This document shows positions 40,955 to 49,749 of a stretch of DNA of 64,000 nucleotides, piece by piece. The stretch is from positions 186,001 through 250,000 of the forward strand of contig NZ_JADMLH010000004.1 of NCBI RefSeq assembly GCF_016464385.1. Reading direction: 5' to 3'. Under the pieces are notes generated by a model, which was given only the letters and a program-made list of their open reading frames with translations, did not search any database and was not told where the DNA came from. The stretch's first letter is position 1; the number at the start of each line of letters is the position of its first letter. The stretch comes from Nucisporomicrobium flavum. Its GTDB lineage: Bacteria; Actinomycetota; Actinomycetes; Mycobacteriales; Micromonosporaceae. The translations under genes and the position numbers were made by a program.

Positions 40955-41050
40955 GCCTTCGTCGACCGGCCTGCCTTGGCGTGCCCGCCCGCCTTCGTCG
41001 ACCGGCCTGCCTCGGCGTGCCCGCCAACTTCGTCGGCCGGGCTGCCCTGA
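40955..41050. repeat. 36-bp GC-rich tandem repeat, about 2.7 copies
   Basis: GCCTTCGTCGACCGGCCTGC recurs with a 36-bp period at 40955 and 40991, with a degenerate third copy near 41027. It fills the 196-bp spacer between the convergent DUF2550 and adenosyltransferase genes. No gene or clear terminator is visible there. Confidence 0.8.
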
Positions 41051-41101
41051 CGGGCCCGGCTGCCTCCGGGCTGCCGGCCCACCGCCTGCTGGCCGGTCCT
41101 G

Positions 41102-41680
41102 TCAGGACGCGGTACCGCCGGGGACCCACTTCACGTCGCCGGCGGTGCCGTTGGCCGTACGGGCGAGGATGAACAGCAGGTCCGAGAGGCGGTTCAGGTA
41201 CTTCGCCGGCAACGGGCCGGTCCGCTCCGGGTCCTCCTCGATCAGCGCCCACGCCGACCGCTCCGCGCGCCGCGCCACCGTGCGGGCCACGTGCAGCAGT
41301 GCCGCGCCCGGGGTGCCGCCCGGCAGGATGAAGGAGTCGAGCTCGGGCAGCTGCTCGTTGTACTCGTCGCACCAGCCCTCGAGGCGCGTCACGTACGCCT
41401 CCTTGATCCGCAGCGGCGGGTACGGCGGATCCTCGGCCAGCGGATTGCACAGGTCCGCACCCACATCGAACAGGTCATTCTGTACGGCGGTCAGCACACT
41501 CCTGATGTCAGGAGCCAGGCCGCCGAGCGCGAGGGCCACGCCCAGCGCCGCGTTGCACTCGTCGACGTCGGCGTACGCGACGATGCGCGGATCGGTCTTC
41601 GCGGCCACCTCGTTGTTGCCGAGGCGGGTCGATCCGGCGTCGCCGGTACGGGTGTAGATGCGGGTGAGATGCACGGCCAT
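41102..41680 (-). CDS. PduO-type cob(I)alamin adenosyltransferase
   Basis: 192-residue enzyme that adenosylates cob(I)alamin with ATP to give coenzyme B12. The N-terminal ATP loop is [13 protein letters not shown]. Conserved R-x-x-A-R-R-A-E-R appears in T-V-A-R-R-A-E-R-S, and the C-terminal L-N-R-L-S-D-L-L-F matches the family. It lies between atpC/DUF2550 and murA on the opposite strand, a neighbourhood shared by many actinobacteria. Confidence 0.94.
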   Translation of the reverse strand: MAVHLTRIYTRTGDAGSTRLGNNEVAAKTDPRIVAYADVDECNAALGVALALGGLAPDIRSVLTAVQNDLFDVGADLCNPLAEDPPYPPLRIKEAYVTRLEGWCDEYNEQLPELDSFILPGGTPGAALLHVARTVARRAERSAWALIEEDPERTGPLPAKYLNRLSDLLFILARTANGTAGDVKWVPGGTAS

Positions 41681-41990
41681 GGACCCACCCTACGGAGCCC
41701 GGCCCGAGAGCGAACCGCCCGGCCGCACCCGCCCCGCTTTCGCCGGGTCAGCCCGCACCGCGCTGGGCCAGCCCGCCCGGCCACCCGCGGTCCGGCCAGC
41801 TCGCGCTGCGGCCGGCCAGCTCGCGTTGCGGACGGCCCGCGGCCGGCGCGGCCAGCCCGCCTGCCCAGCCCATCCCGCGGTCCGGCCGGTCCGTGGGCGC
41901 GTCCTTGCCGCGCTGGGTGACCCCTCGAGCGACCCTCGAGGCGCGCCCGAGCCCCCCGCCGTGCCGGGTCCGTCCGGCGGGCCCCATACG
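41681..41990. promoter_or_regulatory. 310-bp divergent spacer before murA
   Basis: This stretch must hold the murA and adenosyltransferase promoters, but I cannot define them. Much of it is low-complexity GGCCAGCCCGC-like sequence, including a 20-bp direct repeat CCGGCCAGCTCGCGYTGCGG at 41792-41831. No gene is apparent. Confidence 0.5.
41792..41831. repeat. 20-bp tandem duplication upstream of murA
   Basis: Two copies of CCGGCCAGCTCGCG(C/T)TGCGG start at 41792 and 41812 with one mismatch. Related degenerate GGCCAGCCCGC blocks flank them. The composition resembles the repeats found in three other spacers of this window. Confidence 0.75.
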
Positions 41991-43277
41991 ATGGCGCGCG
42001 TGGATGTGATTCGGGTGAAGGGCGGAGCGCGGCTCTCCGGGGATGTCACCGTGGGCGGCGCCAAGAATTCTGCGCTCAAGCTTATGGCTGTCGCTTTGCT
42101 GGCCGAGGGGCGCAGCGTCGTGGCGAACGTGCCCCGGATCACCGATGTCGCGATCATGGGTGAGGTGCTGCGCCGGCTCGGGTGCGACGTGTCGTTCGAC
42201 GGCGGAGAAGCCGTCATCGACGTGCCGGCCGAGCCGGGGAGTGAGGCCGACTACGACCTCGTACGGCGGCTGCGGGCCTCGATCTGCGTGCTGGGGCCGC
42301 TGCTGGCCCGCCGGGGGTATGTGCGCGTCGCGCTGCCCGGGGGCGACATGATCGGGTCGCGCGGGCTGGACATGCACGTGTCCGGGCTGGCGCGGCTGGG
42401 TGCCGACATCTCGGGCGAGCACGGGTTCGTGATCGCCTCGGCTCCTCGGGGGCTGCGGGGCGGCAAGATCTGGCTGGATTTCCCGAGCGTGGGCGCGACC
42501 GAGAACATCCTGATGGCGGCCGTGCTGGCCCGGGGCGTCACGGAGATCGACAACGCGGCGCGGGAGCCGGAGATCGTCGACATCTGTCAGATGCTCACCG
42601 AGATGGGGGCGCGGATCGACGGGGCCGGGACGTCGACGTTGACGATCGAGGGGGTCGACGAGCTCAAGCCCGTACGGCATGCCACGGTCGGGGACCGGAT
42701 CGTCGGCGGCACGTGGGCTTTCGCGACGGCGATGACCCGCGGGGACGTCACGGTGCACGGCGTACGGCCGGAGTATCTCGAGATCGCGCTGGACAAGCTG
42801 GTCTCGGCGGGCGCGGTCGTGGAGCCCGGCGACAACCTGTTCCGCGTACGCATGGATGATCGCCCGAAGGCCGTCGACATCGTGACGTTGCCGTACCCGG
42901 GGTTCGCGACGGACCTGCTGCCGATGGCGCTCGGGCTGGCGGCGGTGAGCTCGGGCTCGTCGCTGATCACCGAGAACATCTTCGACGGCCGGTTCATGTT
43001 CGTGAACGAGATGGTGCGGCTCGGTGCGGACATCCGTACCGATGGGCACCACGCCGTGACGAACGGCCGGGAGCGGCTGTCGGGGGCGCCGGTGCGGGCG
43101 ACCGACATCCGGGCCGGCGCCGGTCTGGTGATCGCCGGCCTGTGCGCCGACGGGATCACCGAGGTGGGCGAGGTGCACCACATCGACCGCGGTTACCCGG
43201 ATTTCGTGTCGGACCTGGCGAAGCTCGGCGTGGACGTGGAACGCGCGGTCGTCACCGAGCCGACGTACGACTTCTAG
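41991..43277 (+). CDS. murA: UDP-N-acetylglucosamine 1-carboxyvinyltransferase
   Basis: Transfers enolpyruvate from PEP to UDP-GlcNAc, the first committed step of peptidoglycan synthesis. It has 428 residues. The N-terminal G-G-A-K-N-S-A-L-K contains the catalytic Lys. The loop that holds Cys115 in E. coli reads [12 protein letters not shown], with D119 in the Cys position. The same Cys-to-Asp change makes mycobacterial and chlamydial MurA insensitive to fosfomycin, so intrinsic resistance is expected. I chose the ATG at 41991, where homology begins. Confidence 0.96.
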   Translation: MARVDVIRVKGGARLSGDVTVGGAKNSALKLMAVALLAEGRSVVANVPRITDVAIMGEVLRRLGCDVSFDGGEAVIDVPAEPGSEADYDLVRRLRASICVLGPLLARRGYVRVALPGGDMIGSRGLDMHVSGLARLGADISGEHGFVIASAPRGLRGGKIWLDFPSVGATENILMAAVLARGVTEIDNAAREPEIVDICQMLTEMGARIDGAGTSTLTIEGVDELKPVRHATVGDRIVGGTWAFATAMTRGDVTVHGVRPEYLEIALDKLVSAGAVVEPGDNLFRVRMDDRPKAVDIVTLPYPGFATDLLPMALGLAAVSSGSSLITENIFDGRFMFVNEMVRLGADIRTDGHHAVTNGRERLSGAPVRATDIRAGAGLVIAGLCADGITEVGEVHHIDRGYPDFVSDLAKLGVDVERAVVTEPTYDF

Positions 43278-43282
43278 GGGTT

Positions 43283-43639
43283 TCAGAGCGCCGGGGAGCC
43301 GCCGACGAGCCGGCGGGCCTCCTCGGCCTCCTCGGGGAACACCAGCACCACCAGGCGCCCGTCGGGGCGGGTCGCCGACGTGGAGCGGATCCCGGCCGCG
43401 CGCAGCAGCGTACGGATCTCGCGGGCGATGCCGGGGTCGTCGGTGACCGCCGCGGGGCAGAGCAGCCCGTAGTCGTCGCCGCAGTCGAAGATCGCGAGGC
43501 CTTCGTACAGGTCGCGCAGCGGGTCGTTGCCGGTGCGGGTCCATTGCAGGCCCATGTGCCAGAAGATCGCGGCGAGGAAGCCGACCAGGGCGACGGCGAT
43601 GAAGGGCCCGAGGAGGTACCAGCCGTCGCTTGGTGGCAT
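43283..43639 (-). CDS. Small membrane-anchored protein of unknown function
   Basis: 118-residue protein with one N-terminal membrane helix (about 8-28) and a soluble alpha/beta domain ending in R-L-V-V-L-V-F-P-E-E-A-E-E-A. Two Cys lie in I-F-D-C-G-D-D-Y-G-L-L-C. I do not recognise the family. I chose the ATG at 43639; an upstream in-frame start at 43669 lacks a site. It ends 5 bp from murA, tail to tail. Confidence 0.6.
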   Translation of the reverse strand: MPPSDGWYLLGPFIAVALVGFLAAIFWHMGLQWTRTGNDPLRDLYEGLAIFDCGDDYGLLCPAAVTDDPGIAREIRTLLRAAGIRSTSATRPDGRLVVLVFPEEAEEARRLVGGSPAL

Positions 43640-43779
43640 GCGCACAGTCTGGCATCGCAGAGCGCCCATTTCTCTGGATTTGCCCCGATAGAGGCCCTGA
43701 GTCTCCGTTAAGTGGGCCCGCTAGGCTGAGGCCAACGGCTCAAAGGTGAGCGGTGGGCTCGGACGAAGGAGAGGCACAC

Positions 43780-44634
43780 ATGGCGGGTCGGCTTGCGGTC
43801 ATCGGCTCCGGCTTGATGGGTTCCGGTATCGCCCAGGTGGCGGCTCAGGCCGGATGGCAGGTCACCATGCGGGACCTGGACGAGGCCTCGCTCCAGCGGG
43901 GCGTCGCCGCGATCAGGGACTCCCTGGGGCGCTTCGCCGCCAAGGGCAAGATCACGCAGGAGGACGCCGACGCCACCGTCGGGCGTATCACCACGACCAC
44001 CGAGCTCGAGGCGGCCGCCGACGCCGATGTCGTCGTCGAGGCCATCTTCGAGAAGGTCGAGGCCAAGCACGAGGTGTTTCGGGCGCTGGACAAGATCTGC
44101 AAGCCCGGCGCGGTGCTCGGCACCAACACCTCGGCCATCCCGATCACGCAGATCGCGGCGGTGACCGAGCGCCCCGAGTCGGTCGTCGGCATCCACTTCT
44201 TCTCGCCGGTGCCGATGATGAAGCTGGTCGAGCTGGTCCGCGGCTACCAGACCTCCGACGAGACGCTGGCGAGCGCCCGCAACTTCGCCGAGGAGGTCGG
44301 CAAGACCTGCGTCGAGGTGAAGCGGGACGTGGCCGGCTTCGTCTCCAACCGGCTGTTCTCGGCGCTGCTGGTCGAGGCGATCCAGCTGGTCGAGTCGGGC
44401 GTGGTCTCGGCCGCCGACCTGGACACCGTGATGAAGCTCGGCTTCGGCCACGCCATGGGCCCGCTCGCCACCGTCGACCTCACCGGCCTCGACGTGATGC
44501 TCAACGCCGCCGGCAACATCTACCGCGACACCGCGGACGAGAAGTTCTTCCCGCCGGAGCTGCTGCAGCGCATGGTCACCGCCGGCGACCTCGGCCGCAA
44601 GACCGGCAAGGGCTTCTACACGTACGAGGTGTAG
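43780..44634 (+). CDS. 3-hydroxybutyryl-CoA dehydrogenase
   Basis: 284-residue NAD(P)-dependent 3-hydroxyacyl-CoA dehydrogenase. The Rossmann motif is G-S-G-L-M-G-S-G-I-A-Q at 9-19. The catalytic His lies in G-I-H-F-F-S-P-V-P-M, and the catalytic Glu-type partner region is N-T-S-A-I-P-I-T. The C-terminal helical domain is complete (F-V-S-N-R-L, G-P-L-A-T-V-D-L-T-G-L-D). The ATG at 43780 has GAAGGAGAGG upstream. Its role could be butyryl-CoA or PHB metabolism, or fatty acid degradation; it stands alone. Confidence 0.93.
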   Translation: MAGRLAVIGSGLMGSGIAQVAAQAGWQVTMRDLDEASLQRGVAAIRDSLGRFAAKGKITQEDADATVGRITTTTELEAAADADVVVEAIFEKVEAKHEVFRALDKICKPGAVLGTNTSAIPITQIAAVTERPESVVGIHFFSPVPMMKLVELVRGYQTSDETLASARNFAEEVGKTCVEVKRDVAGFVSNRLFSALLVEAIQLVESGVVSAADLDTVMKLGFGHAMGPLATVDLTGLDVMLNAAGNIYRDTADEKFFPPELLQRMVTAGDLGRKTGKGFYTYEV

Positions 44635-44640
44635 CGAGCG

Positions 44641-45429
44641 TCAGCCGTCGCGCCTGGTGGTCCATCGGAACGTGGTGAGACACAGCACGAGGGCCACCAG
44701 GCACCACACGCCGAGCACGAGCGCCACCTTCGGCAGGTCGTACGAGCCGCCGGGCTCCTGCGAGCCGAAGGAGGCGGGCAGGAACACCGCGCGCAGGCCC
44801 TGGCACATCCACTTGAGCGGGAAGATCGACGCCAGGTTCTGCATCCAGCCGGGCAGGCTCGTGAAGACGAAGAACACCCCGGAGATGAACTGCAGGATCA
44901 GCGCGACCGGGGTGACCACGGCCGGGGCGCTGCGGCCCGTACGCGCCAGCGACGAGAACGCCACCCCGCAGAGCGTGCACGCCGTGATGCCCAGCGCCGA
45001 CACCCACAGGAACGTCAGCCACCGGCCGGCCGTGTCCGGCAGGTCGAGCCCGAACAGCAGCGTGGCGACCGTGAGCAGGATGACCGTCTCGAGGACCGCG
45101 ATGAAGGCGACCATCAGCACCTTGCCGGCGAAGTAGACCCAGCGCGGCATCGGCGTGCCGAGCAGGCGCTTGAGCACGCCGCGGTCGCGTTCCATCGGGA
45201 TCTGGATGGCCAGCGCCTGGAAGCCGGCGGTCATCAGCCCGGTCGCGATCATGCCGGTGACGAAGTACTGGGTGAACTTCACGCCCCCGCCGATGTCGCC
45301 GGTGAAGATCGAGCCGAACACCAGGATCATGATCGCCGGGAACGCGAGCGTGAACACGACCTGTTCCCGGCTGCGCAGGAACTGCCGGACCTCCAGCACA
45401 CCCTGCCTCAGTCCCAGTTGCAGCTTCAT
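44641..45429 (-). CDS. ABC-2 type transporter permease
   Basis: 262-residue membrane subunit with six hydrophobic helices (first at about 25-45). It has the ABC-2 pattern of E-R-D-R-G-V-L-K-R-L-L-G-T-P-M between helices 2 and 3 and G-V-F-F-V-F-T-S-L-P near the fifth. The ATG overlaps the ATPase stop (ATGA). Drug or lipid export is usual for the family; substrate unknown. It is the last gene of the minus-strand cluster. Confidence 0.9.
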   Translation of the reverse strand: MKLQLGLRQGVLEVRQFLRSREQVVFTLAFPAIMILVFGSIFTGDIGGGVKFTQYFVTGMIATGLMTAGFQALAIQIPMERDRGVLKRLLGTPMPRWVYFAGKVLMVAFIAVLETVILLTVATLLFGLDLPDTAGRWLTFLWVSALGITACTLCGVAFSSLARTGRSAPAVVTPVALILQFISGVFFVFTSLPGWMQNLASIFPLKWMCQGLRAVFLPASFGSQEPGGSYDLPKVALVLGVWCLVALVLCLTTFRWTTRRDG

Positions 45430-46271
45430 GCGGAGATCATCTCCAGGTAGACGTCCTCAAGGGTCGGCCGGGTCACCGTCAGGCCCGGGACTTCGCCGCC
45501 GTAGCGCGAAGCCAGGTCGGCCACCAGCGCCGTCGGCGTCGCGCTCCGGGCGCTTTCCCAGACCCCTTCCGGCGTACGCCACGACACGGTCGCCGGCGCG
45601 GAGTCGCGGTCGCCGAGGTCACGGGGGGTGTCCACGGCGATGAGCCGCCCGCCCGCGATGACGCCGACCCGGTCGGCCAGCGCCTCGGCCTCCTCCAGGT
45701 AGTGCGTGGTCAGCACGATGGTGGTGCCGCCGCCGGCCAGGTCGCGGATCAGCTCCCAGAACTCGCGCCGCGCCTCCGGGTCGAAACCGGTGGTCGGCTC
45801 GTCGAGGAAGAGCAGCTGCGGCCGGCCGATGATGCCCAGCGCCACGTCGAGCCGCCGCTTCTGGCCGCCGGAGAGGGTGTGCGTCCGGGCGCGGGTCTTG
45901 CCGGTCAGCCCGACCCGCGCGATCACCGCGGCGGGGTCGTCGGGCGATGGGTAGAAGCGGGCGAAGTGGCTCACCACCTCGCCGACCGTCAGCTCGTCGA
46001 ACTCGCCCGTGCCCTGCAGCACGATGCCGACCCGGGACCGCCAGGCGGCGTCCGCGGCGACCGGGTCGATGCCGAGCACGCTGACCTCGCCGCCGTCGCG
46101 CTTGCGGTAGCCCTCGAGGATCTCGACGGTGGTGGTCTTGCCCGCGCCGTTCGGGCCGAGCAGCGCGAAGATCTCGCCGGCGGGCACCGTGAGGTCCACG
46201 CCGTCCACCGCGGGTGTGCCGCCGTAGACCTTGCGCAGGCCCCTGACTTCGATCGCTGCCCCGTCCCTCAT
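45426..46271 (-). CDS. ABC transporter ATP-binding protein (DrrA-like)
   Basis: 281-residue ATPase. Walker A is G-P-N-G-A-G-K-T-T (39-47), the signature is L-S-G-G-Q-K-R-R, Walker B is L-L-F-L-D-E-P and the H-loop is T-T-H-Y. The C-terminal 70 residues form the DrrA-type extension. It pairs with the adjacent ABC-2 permease. It starts 14 bp after the coiled-coil membrane gene, so it may belong to the same transcript as the FtsK-like cluster. Confidence 0.93.
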   Translation of the reverse strand: MRDGAAIEVRGLRKVYGGTPAVDGVDLTVPAGEIFALLGPNGAGKTTTVEILEGYRKRDGGEVSVLGIDPVAADAAWRSRVGIVLQGTGEFDELTVGEVVSHFARFYPSPDDPAAVIARVGLTGKTRARTHTLSGGQKRRLDVALGIIGRPQLLFLDEPTTGFDPEARREFWELIRDLAGGGTTIVLTTHYLEEAEALADRVGVIAGGRLIAVDTPRDLGDRDSAPATVSWRTPEGVWESARSATPTALVADLASRYGGEVPGLTVTRPTLEDVYLEMISA

Positions 46272-46285
46272 GGAGGGAACTTAGC

Positions 46286-47023
46286 TCAGCGGCTGGCGGC
46301 GAAGGTCACCGAGAGGACCGTGGCGGCCAGCATCCCGCCCATCAGCGTCAGCCCGATGCCGCCGATGTCGAGCCGGGCGTTCAGGCGCCGGTGCGAGAAC
46401 AGGGCCGCCACGGGTACGCCCGCCGACGGCGCGACCAGGAACGCCAGCCAGCCGAGGCCGCGGAACACCGTACCGCCGGCCGCCGCGGAGTCCCCGACCG
46501 TGACCAGCCCCGCCGCGATGAGCCCGGTGAGCCCCGCGACCAGCGCGCCCACCAGCGGCAGCAGCGGCAACGCCCAGCGGGGCAGCGAGCGCCGCTCGGC
46601 CGGCCGGGCCGTCACGTCGATACGTTCCGCGGCGCGGGCGAGCAGCGTCCGGGCCGACTGGCGGGGCGCGGGCGCCAATGCTCCCGAGCCGGGTGACCGT
46701 TCCAGGGCCACACGCGGCAGCGCCTCGACCGCAGCCGGTTCCGGCACCTCGCCCAGGGCCCGTACGCGCATCCCGCGAGCCCGGCGCAGCTGGTCCCAGA
46801 GCCGCGCCGCCTCCCGGTCCACGTCGAGCACCTGGGCCGCCGCGGCCCCCGCCCAGCGGTCCGCGTCCGCCGCGTCGCCCTCGGCCCGGGCCAGCTCCCC
46901 GGCGGCCTGGGCGGCGCTGGTCTGGTACGCCTGCTCGGCGTTCTCCAGCTCGGCGTCCCGGCGCCGCGCCACGTCGGCGAGCGCGGCCATCATGAGCTGG
47001 TAGTCGCGGTCACGTGTGGTCAC
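46286..47023 (-). CDS. Coiled-coil membrane protein partnering the FtsK-like ATPase
   Basis: 245-residue protein. The N-terminal 90 residues form an Ala/Arg/Glu-rich helix of coiled-coil type (A-D-V-A-R-R-R-D-A-E-L-E-N-A). A middle linker follows, then two or three membrane helices (about 148-175, 180-205 and 222-243). The start GTG lies 14 bp inside the end of the upstream ATPase gene, so the two are translationally linked. I do not recognise the family; the overlap argues that it acts with the ATPase, perhaps as its membrane anchor. Confidence 0.65.
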   Translation of the reverse strand: MTTRDRDYQLMMAALADVARRRDAELENAEQAYQTSAAQAAGELARAEGDAADADRWAGAAAAQVLDVDREAARLWDQLRRARGMRVRALGEVPEPAAVEALPRVALERSPGSGALAPAPRQSARTLLARAAERIDVTARPAERRSLPRWALPLLPLVGALVAGLTGLIAAGLVTVGDSAAAGGTVFRGLGWLAFLVAPSAGVPVAALFSHRRLNARLDIGGIGLTLMGGMLAATVLSVTFAASR

Positions 47024-49646
47024 TGTTCACCTCGTACGGGATGATCACTTCCGGATGGCGGTGGACGGAGCGGTCGAAGAACAGCGCGCGGCGCCGGCGC
47101 GGGTACCAGACCGGGCCGCCGGGCTGCGGGGAGAGCGGGCTCAGCTCGGGGCCCTGCACGTCGAGGGCGACCCAGGCGCCGATCGTGTCCAGCCGCGCGC
47201 CGACGCCGCCGAGGTCGTCACGCAGCCGGGCCACCGAACGCCACCAGCCCAGGACGTGCAGGCGCTGCTCGGGGCCGTCGGCGAGCAGCGCGCGCAGCCG
47301 CTCCCGGTACGCCGGTCCCGCCGCGTCCCAGGCGTACCCGAGCACGTAATGCGGGATGCCGTCCGGGGCGGACCCGGCGAAGAGCTCGTCGAGGTCGCGG
47401 GGGCCGTACCAGTCGGCCTGGGGCAGCTCGGCCACCAGCCGCGCGGCGGCCCGTTCCGCCCCCGGGTCCAGGCAGGTGATGCTGAACCGGGCCGGCCCCT
47501 GCGCGGCCAGGGACAGCGCGGCGGCGGCGAGCACGTCGCAGGCCTCGTCCGTACGCGTCCCGAGCACCGCCAGGTTGCGCCCCGGCATCCGGCCCAGCCG
47601 CAGCCGGGCGGGACGGGCAGCCACGTCGATCCGCTCACCCAGCACGGCGCCGGGGGAGGAGCCCACGTCCGCGCTCGCGTCCGGCACCCGCCCCGACGGC
47701 CGGTACGTGTCGGGCAGCCGCGGCACGGCGTCGCCGTCGAACAGGCGCGGGGGCGTGCAGCTGGGCGTACGGGCCCGCCAGAGCTTGTGCTGCAGCGTGC
47801 GCCACGCGGACCGGTCGCTCGCGTCGGGCAGCCGGACCACGTGGTTGGCGCCGGCGACGCCCGAGTCGGCGTTGACGACGGCGTGGAAGCGCGGGATGAC
47901 CGCGGCGGCCAGGTTGGTGTCGGCGAGGATCCGGCGCGCCTTGGGCAGCGCGATCCGCAGCGTGAACTGCCCGATCAGGCCGGAGCGGCCCCACAGCGCC
48001 TCGATGCCGGAGACGTCCTGGGAGGCGAGCACGAGGTGGATGCCCTGGGAGCGGCCGCGCCGGGCCAGGTCCTCCAGCAGCGTCACGGCCTCCTCGGCGA
48101 GCGCGTCGCGGCCGGCGAGCAGCACCTGGAACTCGTCGATCACCGCGACGATCCGGGGCCAGTGCCCGCCCGGGTCCTCCGCCCGCAGCTCGGACAGCTT
48201 CGTGGCCTCGTACCGTTTGGCGGCCTGGGCCCGGGCCCGCAGCTCCTCGCCGAGGTGGCGCAGCATGGCCAGGCCGAACTCGCGGTCACCGTTGACGTTG
48301 ATGCCGGCCAGCCGGACCTGCGGCAACCAGCTCGGGTCCCGCGGGCCCGGCGCGAACCGGGCGAACGACACCCCCTCCTTGAAGTCGAGCAGGTAGAGGG
48401 CGAGTTCGCCGGGGCCGTAGCGGCTGGCGAGCGAGCCGATCCACGCGTAGATCAGGTTGGTCTTGCCGGAGCCGGACGGGCCGCCGATCAGCGCGTGCGG
48501 CGGGTCGTCGCCCAGCGGCACCTCGATCAGCGAGCCGTCGGTGCTGTCCCCGATGGGCGCCAGCAGCCCGGCCGCGGACGACTCGGTCCAGATCTTCTTC
48601 GGCTGCAGGTCGGCGAAGCTGGCCGGGGGCGGGCCCTGCCGCAGCCGCTCGGCGGTGCTCCGGCAGAAGCCCGTGATCCGCTCGGGCGGTGGCGGGGTGT
48701 CGAGCGTGACGGTCAGCTCGCCGGTGGTGTCGCAGGCCGCGGACTGGCCGCGCACGGCGACGCGCTCCACGGTCGGGTGCGGGGCCAGCTCCAGACCCCG
48801 GACCATCAGGTGTACGCCGCAGGCCACGCCGGTCCGCACGATCCGGTGCAGCTGGGCGCGCTGGGCGTCGGTCAGGTCGTCGGCGCGGTCGACGAGCAGC
48901 ACCATGATCCGCCACGGCTCGGGCCGGGGGCCGGTGGTCGCGGCCGTCAGCTCGGCGAGCGACAGGTACTCGCCGGCCAGCACGGTCTCGTTGACCCGGC
49001 AGATGTGCTCGACCAGCTCGTCCAGGGCGGCCCCGAGCCCGCCCGGTGTGACGAAGGAGAGCAGCCCCGCGTTGCCCAGCGGGGCGAAGGCCGCCAGCGT
49101 GCCGCCGAGCTGCTCGGGGTCGTACACGCTGACGCGCACGTCGCCGGGGCGGGTCGTGCCCAGCGCGCGCAGCAGCAGGCCCGAGATGAGCCCGTCCGCG
49201 GACGGCTGGTCGCCGAGGACGTTGACGTGGGCGTGGTCCAGGAACGGCACCAGCGCGGGCAGCTTCGTCCGCTCCTCGCCGGCCTCGTACGCGACCGTCC
49301 CGATCCGCAGCAGGCCGGGCCGGCCCACCCGGTCGGGCTCGGTCGGGGTCCAGTAGCGCCACGACGTGCCGGCGGCGCCCGGGGCGCTCAGGGCGGCCAG
49401 GGACTCGACGTTGCGGGTGAGCGTGGCGGCCTCGGTACGGGTCCGCCGCAGAATGTCCTGCCGGGCGGTCTCCCGGGCCTCGGCCAGCTGGGCGAGGCAG
49501 GTCGAGTACGCGTCCCGGATCAGCCGTCGCCGGCGCTGGGCCTCGTTACGGGCGGACTCGGCGGCGGCCAGCACGGCTCGGGCGGTGCCGCGCGCCTCGG
49601 CCAGCTCCTGCCGGACGACGGCGACCAGTGCGTTGCGCTGACCCAC
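47010..49646 (-). CDS. FtsK/SpoIIIE-type ATPase with three ATPase-like domains
   Basis: 878-residue protein with no membrane helix. Residues 1-90 or so are a coiled coil (E-S-A-R-N-E-A-Q-R-R-R-R-L). A first FtsK-like domain has V-N-V-L-G-D-Q-P-S-A in place of a P-loop. The central domain is intact: Walker A G-G-P-S-G-S-G-K-T at 388-396, Walker B V-I-D-E-F with D504-E505, then L-A-S-Q-D. A third domain has L-A-V-L-G-T-R-T-D-E, again with no P-loop. This layout recalls EccC of type VII secretion, but no EsxA/B, EccB, EccD or MycP gene is adjacent. The start is GTG with GGGGGGTGGA upstream. Role unknown. Confidence 0.85.
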   Translation of the reverse strand: MGQRNALVAVVRQELAEARGTARAVLAAAESARNEAQRRRRLIRDAYSTCLAQLAEARETARQDILRRTRTEAATLTRNVESLAALSAPGAAGTSWRYWTPTEPDRVGRPGLLRIGTVAYEAGEERTKLPALVPFLDHAHVNVLGDQPSADGLISGLLLRALGTTRPGDVRVSVYDPEQLGGTLAAFAPLGNAGLLSFVTPGGLGAALDELVEHICRVNETVLAGEYLSLAELTAATTGPRPEPWRIMVLLVDRADDLTDAQRAQLHRIVRTGVACGVHLMVRGLELAPHPTVERVAVRGQSAACDTTGELTVTLDTPPPPERITGFCRSTAERLRQGPPPASFADLQPKKIWTESSAAGLLAPIGDSTDGSLIEVPLGDDPPHALIGGPSGSGKTNLIYAWIGSLASRYGPGELALYLLDFKEGVSFARFAPGPRDPSWLPQVRLAGINVNGDREFGLAMLRHLGEELRARAQAAKRYEATKLSELRAEDPGGHWPRIVAVIDEFQVLLAGRDALAEEAVTLLEDLARRGRSQGIHLVLASQDVSGIEALWGRSGLIGQFTLRIALPKARRILADTNLAAAVIPRFHAVVNADSGVAGANHVVRLPDASDRSAWRTLQHKLWRARTPSCTPPRLFDGDAVPRLPDTYRPSGRVPDASADVGSSPGAVLGERIDVAARPARLRLGRMPGRNLAVLGTRTDEACDVLAAAALSLAAQGPARFSITCLDPGAERAAARLVAELPQADWYGPRDLDELFAGSAPDGIPHYVLGYAWDAAGPAYRERLRALLADGPEQRLHVLGWWRSVARLRDDLGGVGARLDTIGAWVALDVQGPELSPLSPQPGGPVWYPRRRRALFFDRSVHRHPEVIIPYEVNSDHT

Positions 49647-49749
49647 TCCACCCCCCGTTGTCCACGTTGGGGGATTTTAACCACTTTGGCCATTTAATCG
49701 ACCTCTTGGGCGGTGTGTCGCGTTCACCGCGCCCCGGGGTGGCCGGTGT
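49647..49749 (-). promoter_or_regulatory. AT-rich upstream region of the FtsK-like gene
   Basis: The segment 49672-49700 (GATTTTAACCACTTTGGCC, then ATTTAATCG) is the most AT-rich stretch in this part of the window. Read on the minus strand it gives GATTAAAT and GGTTAAAAT, which could serve as promoter elements. It suggests that the ATPase gene has its own promoter separate from the two upstream genes. Confidence 0.4.

Noticed and set aside
47010..49646. Type VII secretion locus based on the EccC-like ATPase
   Set aside because: No EsxA/B, EccB, EccD, EccE, PE/PPE-like or mycosin gene is nearby, and the ATPase lacks N-terminal membrane helices.
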